A stretch of 64,000 nucleotides of DNA from an uncultured Acidaminococcus sp. (GCA_900538365.1 UPXT01000007.1:7095-71094), one strand, 5' to 3'; numbered from the stretch's first letter, positions 8,982 to 17,527 are shown. Numbers and translations: made by a program. Notes: generated by a model not told the origin, from the sequence alone.

Positions 8982-9395
8982 TTAGAAGCGGTCTGCCAGC
9001 CTGTATCCCTTTCCCATGAGGAAGGTCTCCGTTTCCGCTTCATCGGTCTGCATCACCACAATGGGGCTTGAGGTCTTGCGGTCAAAGGAGATATAAAGAT
9101 AACGGATATTGACATTGGCCTGATTGAGGCTCTCCAAAATCTTGTTCAAGGTCCCTGGTGCGTCAGAAGCCATATCGACAGCAATGACAAAATCGATGCG
9201 GCACTGGTAGCCAGCCTTCTTGAGCAGATCCTTGGCCTTATCTGCATCATCTACGATAAGGCGGACAATGCCAAATTCCGCACTGTCTGTTGCCAGCATG
9301 GTATAGATATTGATCCCGCCTTTTGCCAATTCGTCCGTCATCCTGCCCAAGGCCCCCTTGGCATTGGCGGCAAAAATAGAAATTTGTTTCAGCAT
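8982..9395 (-). CDS. Tandem ACT domain protein
   Basis: A 137-residue protein made of two ACT domains (about 1-68 and 69-137), the small ligand-binding folds that sense amino acids. The motifs NAKGALGRMTDELAKGGINI and APGTLNKILESLNQANVNI are the Gly-bearing ligand loops of each domain. There is no catalytic domain. It lies 17 nt downstream of the DAHP synthase gene behind a GGGAGCG site, so the two are almost certainly co-transcribed. A free-standing ACT protein in this position may give aromatic amino-acid feedback to the otherwise unregulated synthase; that role is inference. Family relatives are annotated only as ACT or amino-acid-binding proteins. Confidence 0.85.
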   Translation of the reverse strand: MLKQISIFAANAKGALGRMTDELAKGGINIYTMLATDSAEFGIVRLIVDDADKAKDLLKKAGYQCRIDFVIAVDMASDAPGTLNKILESLNQANVNIRYLYISFDRKTSSPIVVMQTDEAETETFLMGKGYRLADRF

Positions 9396-9412
9396 GGATA
9401 TACGCTCCCTTC

Positions 9413-10453
9413 TCAGCCTTGGACGCGACCGGCCAGTTCCTTGATGAGGGCTTCCGTCTTTTCCCAGCCCAGGCAGGGATCAGTGATGGATTTTCCGTAG
9501 ACACCCTCTTCAATGGACTGACTGCCATCTTCCAAATAACTTTCAATCATGATTCCTTTGACCAGCTTCCTTAACTCCGGGTTCATATGGCGGCTGTACA
9601 GGACATCATTGGCAATGCGGATCTGTTCCAAGAATTTTTTCCCCGAGTTGGCATGGTTGGCATCGATGATGACTGCCGGATGGGAAAGGCCCCGCTTCCC
9701 ATAGGATTCATGGAGACGGACCAGGTCTTCATAATGGTAGTTAGGCAGGCTCCGGCCAAACTGGTCCACGTAGCCGCGCAGAATGGCGTGAGCAAACCGA
9801 TTGCCCTTGGTCCTCACTTCCCAGCCCCGGAAAAGGAACTGCTGCTCATGCTGGGCCGCCGCAATGGAGTTGAGCATCACGGAAATATCCCCACTGGTGG
9901 GATTCTTCATTCCTACAGGAATGCCCACACCGCTTGCCATCATGCGATGCAGCTGATCTTCGACAGAACGGGCCCCAATGGCAGCATAGGAAATAAGGTC
10001 CGACAGATAGCGATGATTTTCCGGGTAAAGGATCTCTTCGGCACAAGTAAAGCCGGTTTCCCGGATAACCCGTTCATGCATCTTCCGGCACGCAAGGATT
10101 CCCTTGAGCATATCCTCCTCACCGTGAGGATCGGGCTGATGGAGCATGCCTTTATAGCCAACACCAATGGTGCGCGGTTTGTTGGTATAGACGCGGGGAA
10201 TGATGAAAAGTGTCTCCTTGACCTCTTCTTGAACGCGGGCAAGGCGCGTGCAATATTCGGTGACCGCGTCCTCGTTATCAGCAGAGCAGGGTCCAATGAT
10301 AAGAAGGAACCGTTCATCCTTTCCTGTGAGGATATCCCGAATTTCCTGATCCCGCCGCATTTTGATCTGATAAAGGCCCAGATCCACAGGATGCTCCATT
10401 TTAAGCTCCTGCGGTGACGGCAATTTACGGATAAACTCCATTTCAAGTTCCAT
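9413..10453 (-). CDS. aroF: 3-deoxy-7-phosphoheptulonate synthase (class I DAHP synthase)
   Basis: A 346-residue enzyme that condenses phosphoenolpyruvate and erythrose-4-phosphate, the first step of the shikimate pathway. It is of the AroF/G/H type: FLLIIGPCSADNEDAV near residue 50 contains the metal Cys, then come IGARSVEDQLHR, GIPVGMKNPTSGD and IDANHANSGKK with metal-binding His. The length matches the E. coli isozymes and no ACT or chorismate mutase domain is fused. The ATG at 10453 follows GGGGAGG at 8 nt. The separate downstream ACT gene may supply allosteric control. Confidence 0.95.
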   Translation of the reverse strand: MELEMEFIRKLPSPQELKMEHPVDLGLYQIKMRRDQEIRDILTGKDERFLLIIGPCSADNEDAVTEYCTRLARVQEEVKETLFIIPRVYTNKPRTIGVGYKGMLHQPDPHGEEDMLKGILACRKMHERVIRETGFTCAEEILYPENHRYLSDLISYAAIGARSVEDQLHRMMASGVGIPVGMKNPTSGDISVMLNSIAAAQHEQQFLFRGWEVRTKGNRFAHAILRGYVDQFGRSLPNYHYEDLVRLHESYGKRGLSHPAVIIDANHANSGKKFLEQIRIANDVLYSRHMNPELRKLVKGIMIESYLEDGSQSIEEGVYGKSITDPCLGWEKTEALIKELAGRVQG

Positions 10454-10482
10454 AGAAAGCCTCCCCTGAAAAAGTTGGTCGT

Positions 10483-10491
10483 ATTATACCA
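10483..10491 (-). promoter_or_regulatory. Extended -10 promoter of the DAHP synthase gene
   Basis: The minus strand reads TGGTATAAT about 30 nt before the ATG. The -35 is weak. Confidence 0.5.
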
Positions 10492-10582
10492 CATCTATGA
10501 AAATGATTCATGAATCTGCCCATAAAAGGCGATTTGCCCGTACTCCCTAGCCCGAGGTTGTAACCATTGTTCCAAAAAAAGT

Positions 10583-10617
10583 CACCCCCACTGCGGATTG
10601 GTTCCGCAATGAGGGTG
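10583..10617 (-). terminator. Intrinsic terminator after the MetQ-like gene
   Basis: Stem CACCCTCATTGCGGA pairs with TCCGCAGTGGGGGTG and is followed by a seven-T run on the minus strand. Confidence 0.85.
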
Positions 10618-10650
10618 TACCCTTTTGCACCATGAGGCCTTGATTCGGTC

Positions 10651-11484
10651 TTAGAAAGCCGGGATTACGGCCCCTTTATACTTTTCTTCGATGAATTTCT
10701 TGACTTCCGGGCTCGTCAGGGCCTTTTTCAGGGCCTGGATTTCCTTGCGGTTTTCATCGCCCTTTCGAACAGCAACAATATTGGCATAAGGAGAATCCTT
10801 CGGTTCGATGAACAGGGCGTCCTTCGTCGGGTTCAGCTTGGCTTCCATGGCAAAGTTGGAGTTGATGACGGCAAGATCCACATCATCTAAGGTGCGGGGC
10901 AGCATAGCAGCTTCCGCTTCGGTGATCTTGAGGTTCTTCGGGTTCTCCACGATATCCCCGACCGTTGCCGCAATGCCGACGCCATCTTTTAACTTGATGA
11001 GGCCTGCTTTAGCAAGGATATTGAGGGCACGGCCGCCGTTGGTTGGGTCGTTCGGGATGGCGACTTTGGCTCCATCGGGAACGTTCTTGATGTCTTTCAG
11101 TTTCTTGGAATAGACCCCCATCGGTTCGATATGGACAGCAACAAGGTTCACCAGATCAAGTTTGCGGTCAGCAGCAAACTTTTTCAGATAAGGTTCATGC
11201 TGGAAGAAGTTTGCGTCAATTTCCTTATCATTCAGGCTAAGGTTTGGCTTGACGTAATCCGTAAATTCAATGATCTGGAGATCGATGCCCTCTTTAGCAA
11301 GGAGCGGTTTGATCTCGTTTAGGATTTCCGCATGTGGAACCGGCGTGGCACCGACTTTCATCACGACTTTCTTGTCGCTGCCTTGAGCAGCTTCTTTCTT
11401 CTCACCGCCGCAGCCGGCAGCAAGAACGCCGAGGGCGAGGAGGCCAGCGAGGGCCCAAACTGTTTTCTTCATAGTCATCAACAT
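10651..11484 (-). CDS. metQ: MetQ/NlpA-family substrate-binding lipoprotein
   Basis: A 277-residue lipoprotein. The signal peptide ends in a lipobox (GVLAAGC). The mature domain has KVGATPVPHAEILNEIKPLL, DYVKPNLSLNDKEIDANFFQ and IPNDPTNGGRALNIL, all typical of MetQ, which captures methionine for the MetNI ABC importer. The first ATG (11484) touches the GAAAGG site. The in-frame ATG at 11478 has proper spacing and may be the true start. No metN or metI lies beside it, so the partners must be elsewhere or the protein serves another NlpA-type role. No SAM riboswitch is visible in the leader. Confidence 0.88.
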   Translation of the reverse strand: MLMTMKKTVWALAGLLALGVLAAGCGGEKKEAAQGSDKKVVMKVGATPVPHAEILNEIKPLLAKEGIDLQIIEFTDYVKPNLSLNDKEIDANFFQHEPYLKKFAADRKLDLVNLVAVHIEPMGVYSKKLKDIKNVPDGAKVAIPNDPTNGGRALNILAKAGLIKLKDGVGIAATVGDIVENPKNLKITEAEAAMLPRTLDDVDLAVINSNFAMEAKLNPTKDALFIEPKDSPYANIVAVRKGDENRKEIQALKKALTSPEVKKFIEEKYKGAVIPAF

Positions 11485-11529
11485 CCTTTCAGAGGACCCC
11501 GTCTGGGGCTTTATCTGCGTTATGATGTG

Positions 11530-11558
11530 ATTATACCGTTATGCATGGAAAGGCACAA
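11530..11558 (-). promoter_or_regulatory. Promoter of the MetQ-like gene
   Basis: On the minus strand: TTGTGC, a 17-bp spacer and a perfect TATAAT. Transcription would start near 11523. Confidence 0.65.
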
Positions 11559-11579
11559 ATATATAAAAGTTATGTCTTG

Positions 11580-12830
11580 TTATGCGTTCCAGTTATGGTT
11601 AACCCGTTCAGCCGCTTCCTTCTCAATATCCTCTGCCTTCCGCTGCAGGCGGGCAATACCCGAATCCATGGCCACTTTTGCCACAGCCCCGGCAATGGCA
11701 GGTACGATACGGCGGTCAAATGCTCCGGGGACAACATAGTCCTCACGCAGTTCATCCTCAGGAATGAGACCTGAAATGGCATGGACAGCAGCGACCTTCA
11801 TCTCTTCCGTAATGGCAGAGGCGCGGACAGCCAGGGCTCCGCGGAAAATGCCAGGGAAGACGCAGACATTATTGACCTGGTTCGGGGCATCGCTGCGGCC
11901 CGTTCCAGCCACAAGGACGCCAGCTGCCTTGGCTTCTTCGTAGGTCGTTTCGGGAACGGGGTTTGCAAGGGCCAGGACAACGGCTTTGGGGGCCATGCTT
12001 TCCATGATTTCCTTCGTGAAAAGGCGCGGTCCTGATACGCCGATAAGGACGTCTGCCCCCTTGGCGGCACCGGCAAGGTTTCCTTTATAATGGGCCTGAT
12101 TGGTGACGCTTGCCAGGTACTTTGTTGCCATATCCATTTCCCCGGGACGGCCCTCATAGACCGCGCCGTCAATATCGATCATCGTCAGGTCGTTTACGCC
12201 CAAGCGATAGAGCAGCTTGCCAATGGCAGAGCCCGCAGCGCCGCAGCCGTTCACCACGACCTTGACCTTTGTAATGTCCTTTTTGGCAAAGCGCAGGGCG
12301 CCAAGGACAGCAGCGCAGGCAATGATGGCAGTTCCGTGCTGGTCATCATGGAAAACCGGGATGGAGCAGCGTTTGATAAGCTCATTTTCAATCCAGTAGC
12401 ATTTTGGCGAGGCAATGTCTTCTAAGTTGATGCCGCCAAAAGAAGGCTGGAGTTTCGTGACAATGTTCACGAATTCTTCCGGATCTTTGGTGTCAATACA
12501 GATGGGGACAGAATCAATATCACCAAATTTTTTATAGAGAACGGATTTGCCTTCCATGACTGGCATGGCCGCTTCCGGACCAATGTCCCCCAACCCCAGG
12601 ACGCGGGTCCCATCACTGATGACGGCGACCATATTGCCCCGGCAGGTGTATTCAAAGGAAAGGTCGGGGTTTTCCTTGATCTTGCGGCACGGCTCGGCAA
12701 CGCCCGGCGTATAGGCAAGGGCAAGATCATGGCCATTTTCAAGAGGCGCCTTGCAGCGCACTTCCAGCTTTCCATGGAATTTCTTGTGAAGCGCCAGGGC
12801 TTCGGCATTGATTTTTTCCGTATCTGCCAT
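11580..12830 (-). CDS. NAD(P)-dependent malic enzyme (decarboxylating malate dehydrogenase)
   Basis: A 416-residue enzyme that converts malate to pyruvate, CO2 and NAD(P)H. It has the short bacterial form without a phosphotransacetylase tail. Motifs include the catalytic Tyr in LAYTPGVAEPC (Y40), GLGDIGPEAAMPVMEGK, the metal site VFHDDQHGTA and the nucleotide-binding VNGCGAAGSAIG. A longer frame opens at 12872, but the ATG at 12830 follows a strong AAAGGAGG at 8 nt and gives the usual N terminus. It lies upstream of metQ on the same strand, with a separate promoter between them. Confidence 0.93.
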   Translation of the reverse strand: MADTEKINAEALALHKKFHGKLEVRCKAPLENGHDLALAYTPGVAEPCRKIKENPDLSFEYTCRGNMVAVISDGTRVLGLGDIGPEAAMPVMEGKSVLYKKFGDIDSVPICIDTKDPEEFVNIVTKLQPSFGGINLEDIASPKCYWIENELIKRCSIPVFHDDQHGTAIIACAAVLGALRFAKKDITKVKVVVNGCGAAGSAIGKLLYRLGVNDLTMIDIDGAVYEGRPGEMDMATKYLASVTNQAHYKGNLAGAAKGADVLIGVSGPRLFTKEIMESMAPKAVVLALANPVPETTYEEAKAAGVLVAGTGRSDAPNQVNNVCVFPGIFRGALAVRASAITEEMKVAAVHAISGLIPEDELREDYVVPGAFDRRIVPAIAGAVAKVAMDSGIARLQRKAEDIEKEAAERVNHNWNA

Positions 12831-12874
12831 AAGGGATTCCTCCTTTTTCCAAGGGCCTAAGGCCTCTTGCAATA

Positions 12875-12893
12875 AAAGGGCCCAAGGCCCTTT
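12875..12893 (-). terminator. Intrinsic terminator after the YfcE-like gene
   Basis: Stem AAAGGGCC/GGCCCTTT with a CAA loop, just past the stop codon of the phosphoesterase gene. Confidence 0.65.
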
Positions 12894-12905
12894 CTGATTC
12901 AGTGG

Positions 12906-13388
12906 TTATTTGGCAAGTTCCCGCACTTCAAAGAAGGGGGCCCTGCCCTTTTCGAGGGTCAGGATACCGTAGGTCGGTACGCCGCCCCGCGGTTTGGCTG
13001 CACTGCCGGGGTTGATGACAAGGATTCCGTCAATCACTTCATTGACGGGGATATGGATATGGCCAAAGACAACAACCTGGGCGTTTTTTTCCTGTCCCCA
13101 GTAGATGAGATTATCCCAGCGGGAACGGGACACATAGCGGTTTCCATGCACCATGGCAAGGGTCGTTCCTTCGATCTTTGTGACAAGTTCCACAGGGCCC
13201 CTATCCTCATAGACGTCGCAATTTCCGCAGACAGCATAGACGGGCACACCGGTCTTTGCTTCCAGATAGGGCGCATCCTGACTGCAGTCACCGGCATGAA
13301 GCCAGAGATCGACCTTTCCCGCGTCAAGGATGACGCGGTCCATGGCCTTTTTGACGCCATGGGTATCACTGATGACTCCAATCCTCAT
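12906..13388 (-). CDS. YfcE-like metallophosphoesterase
   Basis: A 160-residue calcineurin-like phosphoesterase with all metal-site blocks: GVISDTHG, HAGDCS, CGNCD, VHGN and FGHIHIP. This is the YfcE/MJ0936 family, which hydrolyses phosphodiesters; the biological substrate is unknown. A frame opens at 13403, but the ATG at 13388 overlaps the rdgB stop codon as ATGA and has GGAG at the right distance. Translational coupling with rdgB is therefore likely. The rdgB-yfcE pair is common in Firmicutes. Confidence 0.9.
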   Translation of the reverse strand: MRIGVISDTHGVKKAMDRVILDAGKVDLWLHAGDCSQDAPYLEAKTGVPVYAVCGNCDVYEDRGPVELVTKIEGTTLAMVHGNRYVSRSRWDNLIYWGQEKNAQVVVFGHIHIPVNEVIDGILVINPGSAAKPRGGVPTYGILTLEKGRAPFFEVRELAK

Positions 13389-13975
13389 TTCATCTTTCTC
13401 CATTGGCTGACAAGTTTCTTTGCCGCTTTGGCGCGGTGGCTGATGCCGTTCTTTTCTTCCAGGGTGGCTTCTCCCAAAGGTTTATGGAGTTCCGTCGACC
13501 AAAATAGCGGATCGTAGCCAAACCCATTGGTGCCATGCGGTTCATGGAGCAGGATGCCATCACAGATGCCGCTTGATTCAACGACAATCTTGCCTTCGGG
13601 ACTGGCAACGGCAAGGGCACAGAAAAAACGGCAGTTGCGGCGGACCTGCATCTTCATATTGGCAAGCAGGAGGTCATTGTTTTCCTCGTCCGTGGCCTCT
13701 TCTCCCGCATAGCGGGCGGAACGGACACCCGGTGCGCCTTTGAGGCTCAGGACCTCAAGGCCGGAATCATCGGCCAGACACATCCGGCCCGTTGCTTTGG
13801 CATAGTATGTCGCCTTCAGCCGCGCGTTGGCGGAAAAGGTCTTCCCCGTTTCTTCCGGCTCGGGGATATCCGGAAAATCATTTAGACAGCAAAAATCAAG
13901 TCCCAAGGCTTCCAGAAGAACCTTGAATTCTTCCATCTTGCCTTGGTTATGGGTCGCAATAACGACTTGTTGCAT
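13385..13975 (-). CDS. rdgB: XTP/dITP diphosphatase (RdgB/HAM1)
   Basis: A 196-residue housekeeping pyrophosphatase that removes dITP and XTP from the nucleotide pool. The substrate loop VIATHNQGKMEEF opens the protein. FPDIPEPEETGKTF, LADDSGLEVLSLKGAPGVRSARYAG and GTNGFGYDPLFW follow the family order. A GTG at 13990 is in frame, but the ATG at 13975 starts exactly where family members do. It overlaps the YfcE-like gene by 4 nt. Confidence 0.94.
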   Translation of the reverse strand: MQQVVIATHNQGKMEEFKVLLEALGLDFCCLNDFPDIPEPEETGKTFSANARLKATYYAKATGRMCLADDSGLEVLSLKGAPGVRSARYAGEEATDEENNDLLLANMKMQVRRNCRFFCALAVASPEGKIVVESSGICDGILLHEPHGTNGFGYDPLFWSTELHKPLGEATLEEKNGISHRAKAAKKLVSQWRKMK

Positions 13976-14119
13976 GTATGGTTCACCCACTTTCTATACG
14001 TTATATTGTAACTGGTTTTGAGGGGATTGACAACAAATTAAGGGGAGGGGAAGAAAGCTTGGCCGTAGGATGCCATTTTTCCTTATTCCTGTCCGTGCGA
14101 TTTGGGTGCCGATGAGAAA

Positions 14120-14144
14120 AAAGCCCCCGCCGAAGCGGGGGCTT
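14120..14144 (-). terminator. Intrinsic terminator after the F420-ligase-family operon
   Basis: GC-rich stem AAAGCCCCCGC/GCGGGGGCTTT, followed by a T-run on the minus strand. Confidence 0.85.
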
Positions 14145-14148
14145 TCCA

Positions 14149-14793
14149 TTAGCGGATGAAGTCCTTGATGATGCAGATTGGGGTCTTCTGGCTGGCGTTG
14201 CCAAAGGGGTTGTCAATGAGAATTTTTTCCACAAGACGGGGATCGACGCCTTTGGTTGCGCCCAAAACGCAGGAGCGCTTGAGGTCGTTGACATCAGCTA
14301 CCGCTGCGCCAAAGCAGCCCAGACCGCGTTTGATGCTTTCTGCCACTTTGGAAGCATGTTTTGGTCCGAGGACAATATGCTTATCATAGGGTGGCATGGT
14401 TCCCGTAATATCATCGACTAGACGGGCCTGTTCCCCACCCAAGCGGTAGAACCAGCCGGCCTTGCCAGCAAGTTTCATAAAAAACCCGGCAACGACGGCA
14501 AAGGTGATGCGCAGCGTGCCTTCTTCATTGATGAGGCTCTGCATGGAATTCCAGTTGGAAATGCTGCCATAACCAGGAAAGAGCTGGGAAAAAACTTTGG
14601 CCGCAAAGCCAATCTTCAGCGTTTCCGGACGGATGGCCCGATTTTGCGTAATGGCTACGACACTTTCCGCTACACAGACCACATCGCGGGGGCCAATCAT
14701 GGAACCGCCAAATTCCTTGATGGCATCGACAATATTATCATGGACTGTCAGGATGCGGGTCGGCACAGGAAGGATTTCATATTTCTCAGCCAT
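14149..14793 (-). CDS. Coenzyme F420-0:L-glutamate ligase-family protein
   Basis: A 214-residue protein with the fold of CofE-type gamma-glutamyl ligases: ILPVPTRILTVHDNIVDAI at the N terminus, then RDVVCVAESVVAITQNRA and GTMPPYDKHIVLGP. Homologues occur in many Firmicutes that do not make F420, so the true substrate is unknown and the family name should not be read as a function. The longer frame from 14880 is rejected: the ATG at 14793 follows GGAGGTG at 6 nt. It overlaps the upstream membrane-anchored gene by 8 nt and ends the operon at a strong terminator. Confidence 0.75.
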   Translation of the reverse strand: MAEKYEILPVPTRILTVHDNIVDAIKEFGGSMIGPRDVVCVAESVVAITQNRAIRPETLKIGFAAKVFSQLFPGYGSISNWNSMQSLINEEGTLRITFAVVAGFFMKLAGKAGWFYRLGGEQARLVDDITGTMPPYDKHIVLGPKHASKVAESIKRGLGCFGAAVADVNDLKRSCVLGATKGVDPRLVEKILIDNPFGNASQKTPICIIKDFIR

Positions 14794-15325
14794 GGTAAGC
14801 ACCTCCAACCAATTTCTTGACATCTTCCGCATAAATCGTTTCAAAAGCCTTGCGGACGTAATGATCTTTGCGGCCCACACCGGTCAGGTAGATGCAAAGG
14901 TCCATGTCGACCATATGGCGCAGGGTATCGCGGATATTTTTCCCATTGCGCGCTTCAAAGAAAAGGGTCACGACAAGGGTCCGTTCCACACCGGGGTTCA
15001 TAATGACCGCTTCGAAATAGTTGTCGTCCCGGCGAGCCGTATCAAGTTCCAAACGGCCCCAGCACATGGCATCAGGGAACTGTTCCCGCGGCAGATAAGG
15101 ACGCACAAAAGCATCTGTAATGGCCGCAATCTGGCTGCTCGTGTTCCGCATGGGTACGGTGAAACTAAAGACCGCACGGTCCGTTTCGATTTTCTCGAGT
15201 TTCAAAGCCGACCGTTCATCGATGCAAACGTGAGTATCGTCCGTCGGTTTCAAAAACGCGTAGACCGTCATGACCAAGGCTCCCAGGACGCACAGGCCCA
15301 GGATGAGATAAATAAAATTCAACAT
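14786..15325 (-). CDS. Membrane-anchored protein of unknown function
   Basis: A 179-residue protein with one N-terminal transmembrane helix (4-24, FIYLILGLCVLGALVMTVYAF) and a soluble domain of alternating beta strands and charged loops. The topology would place the domain in the cytoplasm or periplasm; the charge pattern does not decide it. The central part RAVFSFTVPMRNTSSQ resembles an immunoglobulin-like beta sandwich. It overlaps the F420-ligase-family gene by 8 nt and the thioesterase gene by 7 nt, so the three genes are translated as a coupled unit. No known family is recognised. Confidence 0.65.
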   Translation of the reverse strand: MLNFIYLILGLCVLGALVMTVYAFLKPTDDTHVCIDERSALKLEKIETDRAVFSFTVPMRNTSSQIAAITDAFVRPYLPREQFPDAMCWGRLELDTARRDDNYFEAVIMNPGVERTLVVTLFFEARNGKNIRDTLRHMVDMDLCIYLTGVGRKDHYVRKAFETIYAEDVKKLVGGAYHG

Positions 15326-15747
15326 TCCTTTCTCGTCTCCCTTTCCTCTTCCAGCATTTTATTCAAACGTTCCATATAGGTATCACTCAGCCGCGCAACC
15401 TTTCCTTCGGGCGTCGTAATGCCGTTTGTGGTCTTTCCCTCGGCAAGGAGCACGCCATCTTTGGCTCGCAGGGCCCGATAGGAAAAACCGAGCTTCACTT
15501 TGCTGAGTTTTTCAAGGACGGTTTCAATGATAACTTCATCATCAAAATGGGCCGACTGACGATAGCGGCAATTCACATCGACAATAGGAACCATGAACCC
15601 TTCCCCCATCATCTCATTGAGGTCAATGCCCGCCTGCCGCAAATATTCCACCCGCCCCATCTCAAACCAGCGCAGGTAATTGGCATGGTGTACAACGCCC
15701 ATGAGGTCGGTCTCATAGAACCGGACCTTGAGTGAGAACGATACCAT
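15319..15747 (-). CDS. YbgC/FadM-like acyl-CoA thioesterase (4HBT hotdog)
   Basis: A 142-residue single hotdog domain. The active-site block RFYETDLMGVVHHANYLRWFEMGRVEYLR carries the catalytic Asp and the HHANY loop of the 4-hydroxybenzoyl-CoA thioesterase family. Relatives hydrolyse short or medium acyl-CoA, and in proteobacteria YbgC sits near the Tol-Pal genes. The reading frame continues upstream to 15864, but the ATG at 15747 has AAAGGAG at 8 nt and matches the family start. It begins the three-gene operon that ends at the 14.1-kb terminator. Confidence 0.88.
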   Translation of the reverse strand: MVSFSLKVRFYETDLMGVVHHANYLRWFEMGRVEYLRQAGIDLNEMMGEGFMVPIVDVNCRYRQSAHFDDEVIIETVLEKLSKVKLGFSYRALRAKDGVLLAEGKTTNGITTPEGKVARLSDTYMERLNKMLEEERETRKEC

Positions 15748-15832
15748 CGTGTCATCTCCTTTACCCCGGAATAGGCAAAACAACAGAAATCCCCATAAAA
15801 CGCTGTGGCGATTCATGGGGTCAAATCCAATA

Positions 15833-15907
15833 TGGTACGCCTGGGCGGAATCGAACCGCCGCACACGGCTCCGGAGGCCGTTGCTCTATCCACTGAGCTA
15901 CAGGCGT
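15833..15907 (-). tRNA. tRNA-Arg (anticodon CCG)
   Basis: A cloverleaf read on the minus strand. The acceptor is ACGCCTG/CAGGCGT with discriminator A and encoded CCA. The D arm is GCTC/GAGC, the anticodon arm is ACGGC-CTCCGGA-GCCGT with CCG in the loop, and the variable loop is 4 nt. The T arm is GGCGG-TTCGATT-CCGCC. CCG reads the arginine codon CGG. It stands alone between the thioesterase gene and thiT. Confidence 0.95.
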
Positions 15908-16012
15908 ATGTCATGTCTGACGGAGGCTATTATAGCATAAATGATGGGCTTTATCAAATTCTTTTCGCTTTGGCGCCAAAAAAGTTTTTGTAAAATGATC
16001 TTGCCCTGCTCC

Positions 16013-16621
16013 CTACCGCTTCATGAGGGAAAGGAAACGCTCCACCGGAAGGAGCCGGTAAAGAACAAGACAGATGACAAGGTTAGGCAATAGATAGGTC
16101 AGATTGGTGACAAAGGAATAGAGATAGACCGAAGTCCCTGCCGGTGCGTAGCTGCCAAAAAAGACGACGCCCGAAAGAAAATGGAACAAAAGCCGTACCG
16201 CCACGGCAGCCGTAATCCCTGCCATGCGGTGCCGGGGAAAACAGCCGGCAAGGCCAAGGGCCATAAAAGGCAGGGGATAGTCGAAAAGGACCTGGATTGG
16301 ATGCAGGATATAAGGTGCCATCAAAAGGTTCATAAGACTGTAGGCAAAACCTGCCAGCATACCCACTTCCGTTCCATAGGCAAAACTGATGAAAAAAAGG
16401 GGCAGCATGCCGCCAAGCGTGACCGAGCCTCCGTTAGGCATCCGGTAAAAAGGAAAGGCCGTAAGGATCACGGCCATGGCAAGCATAAGGCCGATGCTCG
16501 CCGCCATGGGCACGGACAGCCGCACCTGTTTGATCTTTAGGAGCGCCAGCAGCAGGAAAAAGAGGGCAAAAAGGCTAAGGGCCGCACTCGGCACGTTCAT
16601 GAGCTGCGTCAAAAGTTCCAT
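16013..16621 (-). CDS. thiT: Thiamine-specific ECF S component ThiT
   Basis: A 202-residue membrane protein with six hydrophobic helices. The ThiT signatures are SVTLGGMLPLFFISFAYG, in the loop that lines the thiamine pocket, HPIQVLFDYPLPFM and RLLFHFLSGVVFFGSYAP. It binds thiamine and works with the shared ECF module (EcfA/A'/T), which is not in this window. It starts one base after the nfo stop, so it depends on nfo transcription and probably on translational coupling. No TPP riboswitch is visible upstream of either gene, which is unusual for ThiT. Confidence 0.9.
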   Translation of the reverse strand: MELLTQLMNVPSAALSLFALFFLLLALLKIKQVRLSVPMAASIGLMLAMAVILTAFPFYRMPNGGSVTLGGMLPLFFISFAYGTEVGMLAGFAYSLMNLLMAPYILHPIQVLFDYPLPFMALGLAGCFPRHRMAGITAAVAVRLLFHFLSGVVFFGSYAPAGTSVYLYSFVTNLTYLLPNLVICLVLYRLLPVERFLSLMKR

Positions 16622-16622
16622 C

Positions 16623-17456
16623 TTACTTTGCCGCCTCCTGCCGCATCATGTCAATTTCATGGGCATAGCCCGAAAGCTCGTTCGGCGTTTCAAGGATAAA
16701 AGGCAGGCCAGATAAGGCAGGGTGACGGACGACGCGGGAAAGGGCCTGCTTGCCAATCAGTCCTTCGCCGATCTTTTCATGACGATCCTTATGGGCGCCC
16801 AAAGGATTCTTGCTGTCATTGAGATGGATGGCTTTTAAGCGGGACAGGCCAATGGCGCGGTCAAATTCACGAATAACGCCATCTAGGTCAGAGACAATAT
16901 CATAGCCCCCATCCCAGATATGGCAGGTATCAAGGCAGACGCCGACCTTATCCTGAAGGACAACGCGGTCCAAGATGGCGCGGATTTCCTCAAAGCTGCG
17001 CCCCACTTCCGTGCCCTTGCCGGCCATGGTCTCGAGCAGCAGCGTTGTCTGCTGATTTTCATAAAGAACGCGGTTGAGGCACGCCGCAATGAGTTCAATA
17101 CCGGTTTCCGGGCCCTGCCCCAGGTGGTTGCCCGGATGCATGTTGTAATAATTTCCCGGCAGGGCATCCAGTTTATGGAGGTCATCGGCGATGGTTTCAA
17201 GGGCAAACTGACGCACTTCTTCCTTTGTGGAAGCGGGATTCAAGGTATAGGGCGCATGGGCCACAAGGGGAACCGTCCCATAAGGCTCCCAGGCCTTTTT
17301 AAAAAGCTCCGCGTCCTTGGGATCAAAGGCCTTGGCCTTGCTGCCGCGGGGATTGCGGGTAAAAAACGCAAAAGTATCGGCTTTGATGCCGCGGGCCGTC
17401 TCCCCCATGGCCGCAAAGCCTTTGGAAGAGGAAAGATGGCAGCCAATATGCAACAT
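16623..17456 (-). CDS. nfo: Deoxyribonuclease IV (AP endonuclease Nfo)
   Basis: A 277-residue base-excision repair enzyme that cleaves DNA 5' to abasic sites. It has the zinc TIM-barrel fold: HIGCHLSSSKGF at the N terminus, HAPYTLNPAS, NMHPGNHLGQG, LLLETMAGKGTEVG, VGVCLDTCHIWDGGYD, IHLNDSKNPLGAHKDRHEKIGEG and a C-terminal ILETPNE. All metal ligands appear present. The ATG at 17456 follows AAAGGAGATCC; the longer frame from 17540 is not supported. It is followed at once by thiT. Confidence 0.95.
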   Translation of the reverse strand: MLHIGCHLSSSKGFAAMGETARGIKADTFAFFTRNPRGSKAKAFDPKDAELFKKAWEPYGTVPLVAHAPYTLNPASTKEEVRQFALETIADDLHKLDALPGNYYNMHPGNHLGQGPETGIELIAACLNRVLYENQQTTLLLETMAGKGTEVGRSFEEIRAILDRVVLQDKVGVCLDTCHIWDGGYDIVSDLDGVIREFDRAIGLSRLKAIHLNDSKNPLGAHKDRHEKIGEGLIGKQALSRVVRHPALSGLPFILETPNELSGYAHEIDMMRQEAAK

Positions 17457-17527
17457 AAAAAAGGATCTCCTTTCAGTTTCTTCATAACAAGGGGCAAACG
17501 CCGTCCATAGGCCCCATTGTACACTAA

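Noticed and set aside
10651..11484. SAM riboswitch or S-box before metQ
   Set aside because: The leader is only about 40 nt and contains just a small CCCC/GGGG hairpin.
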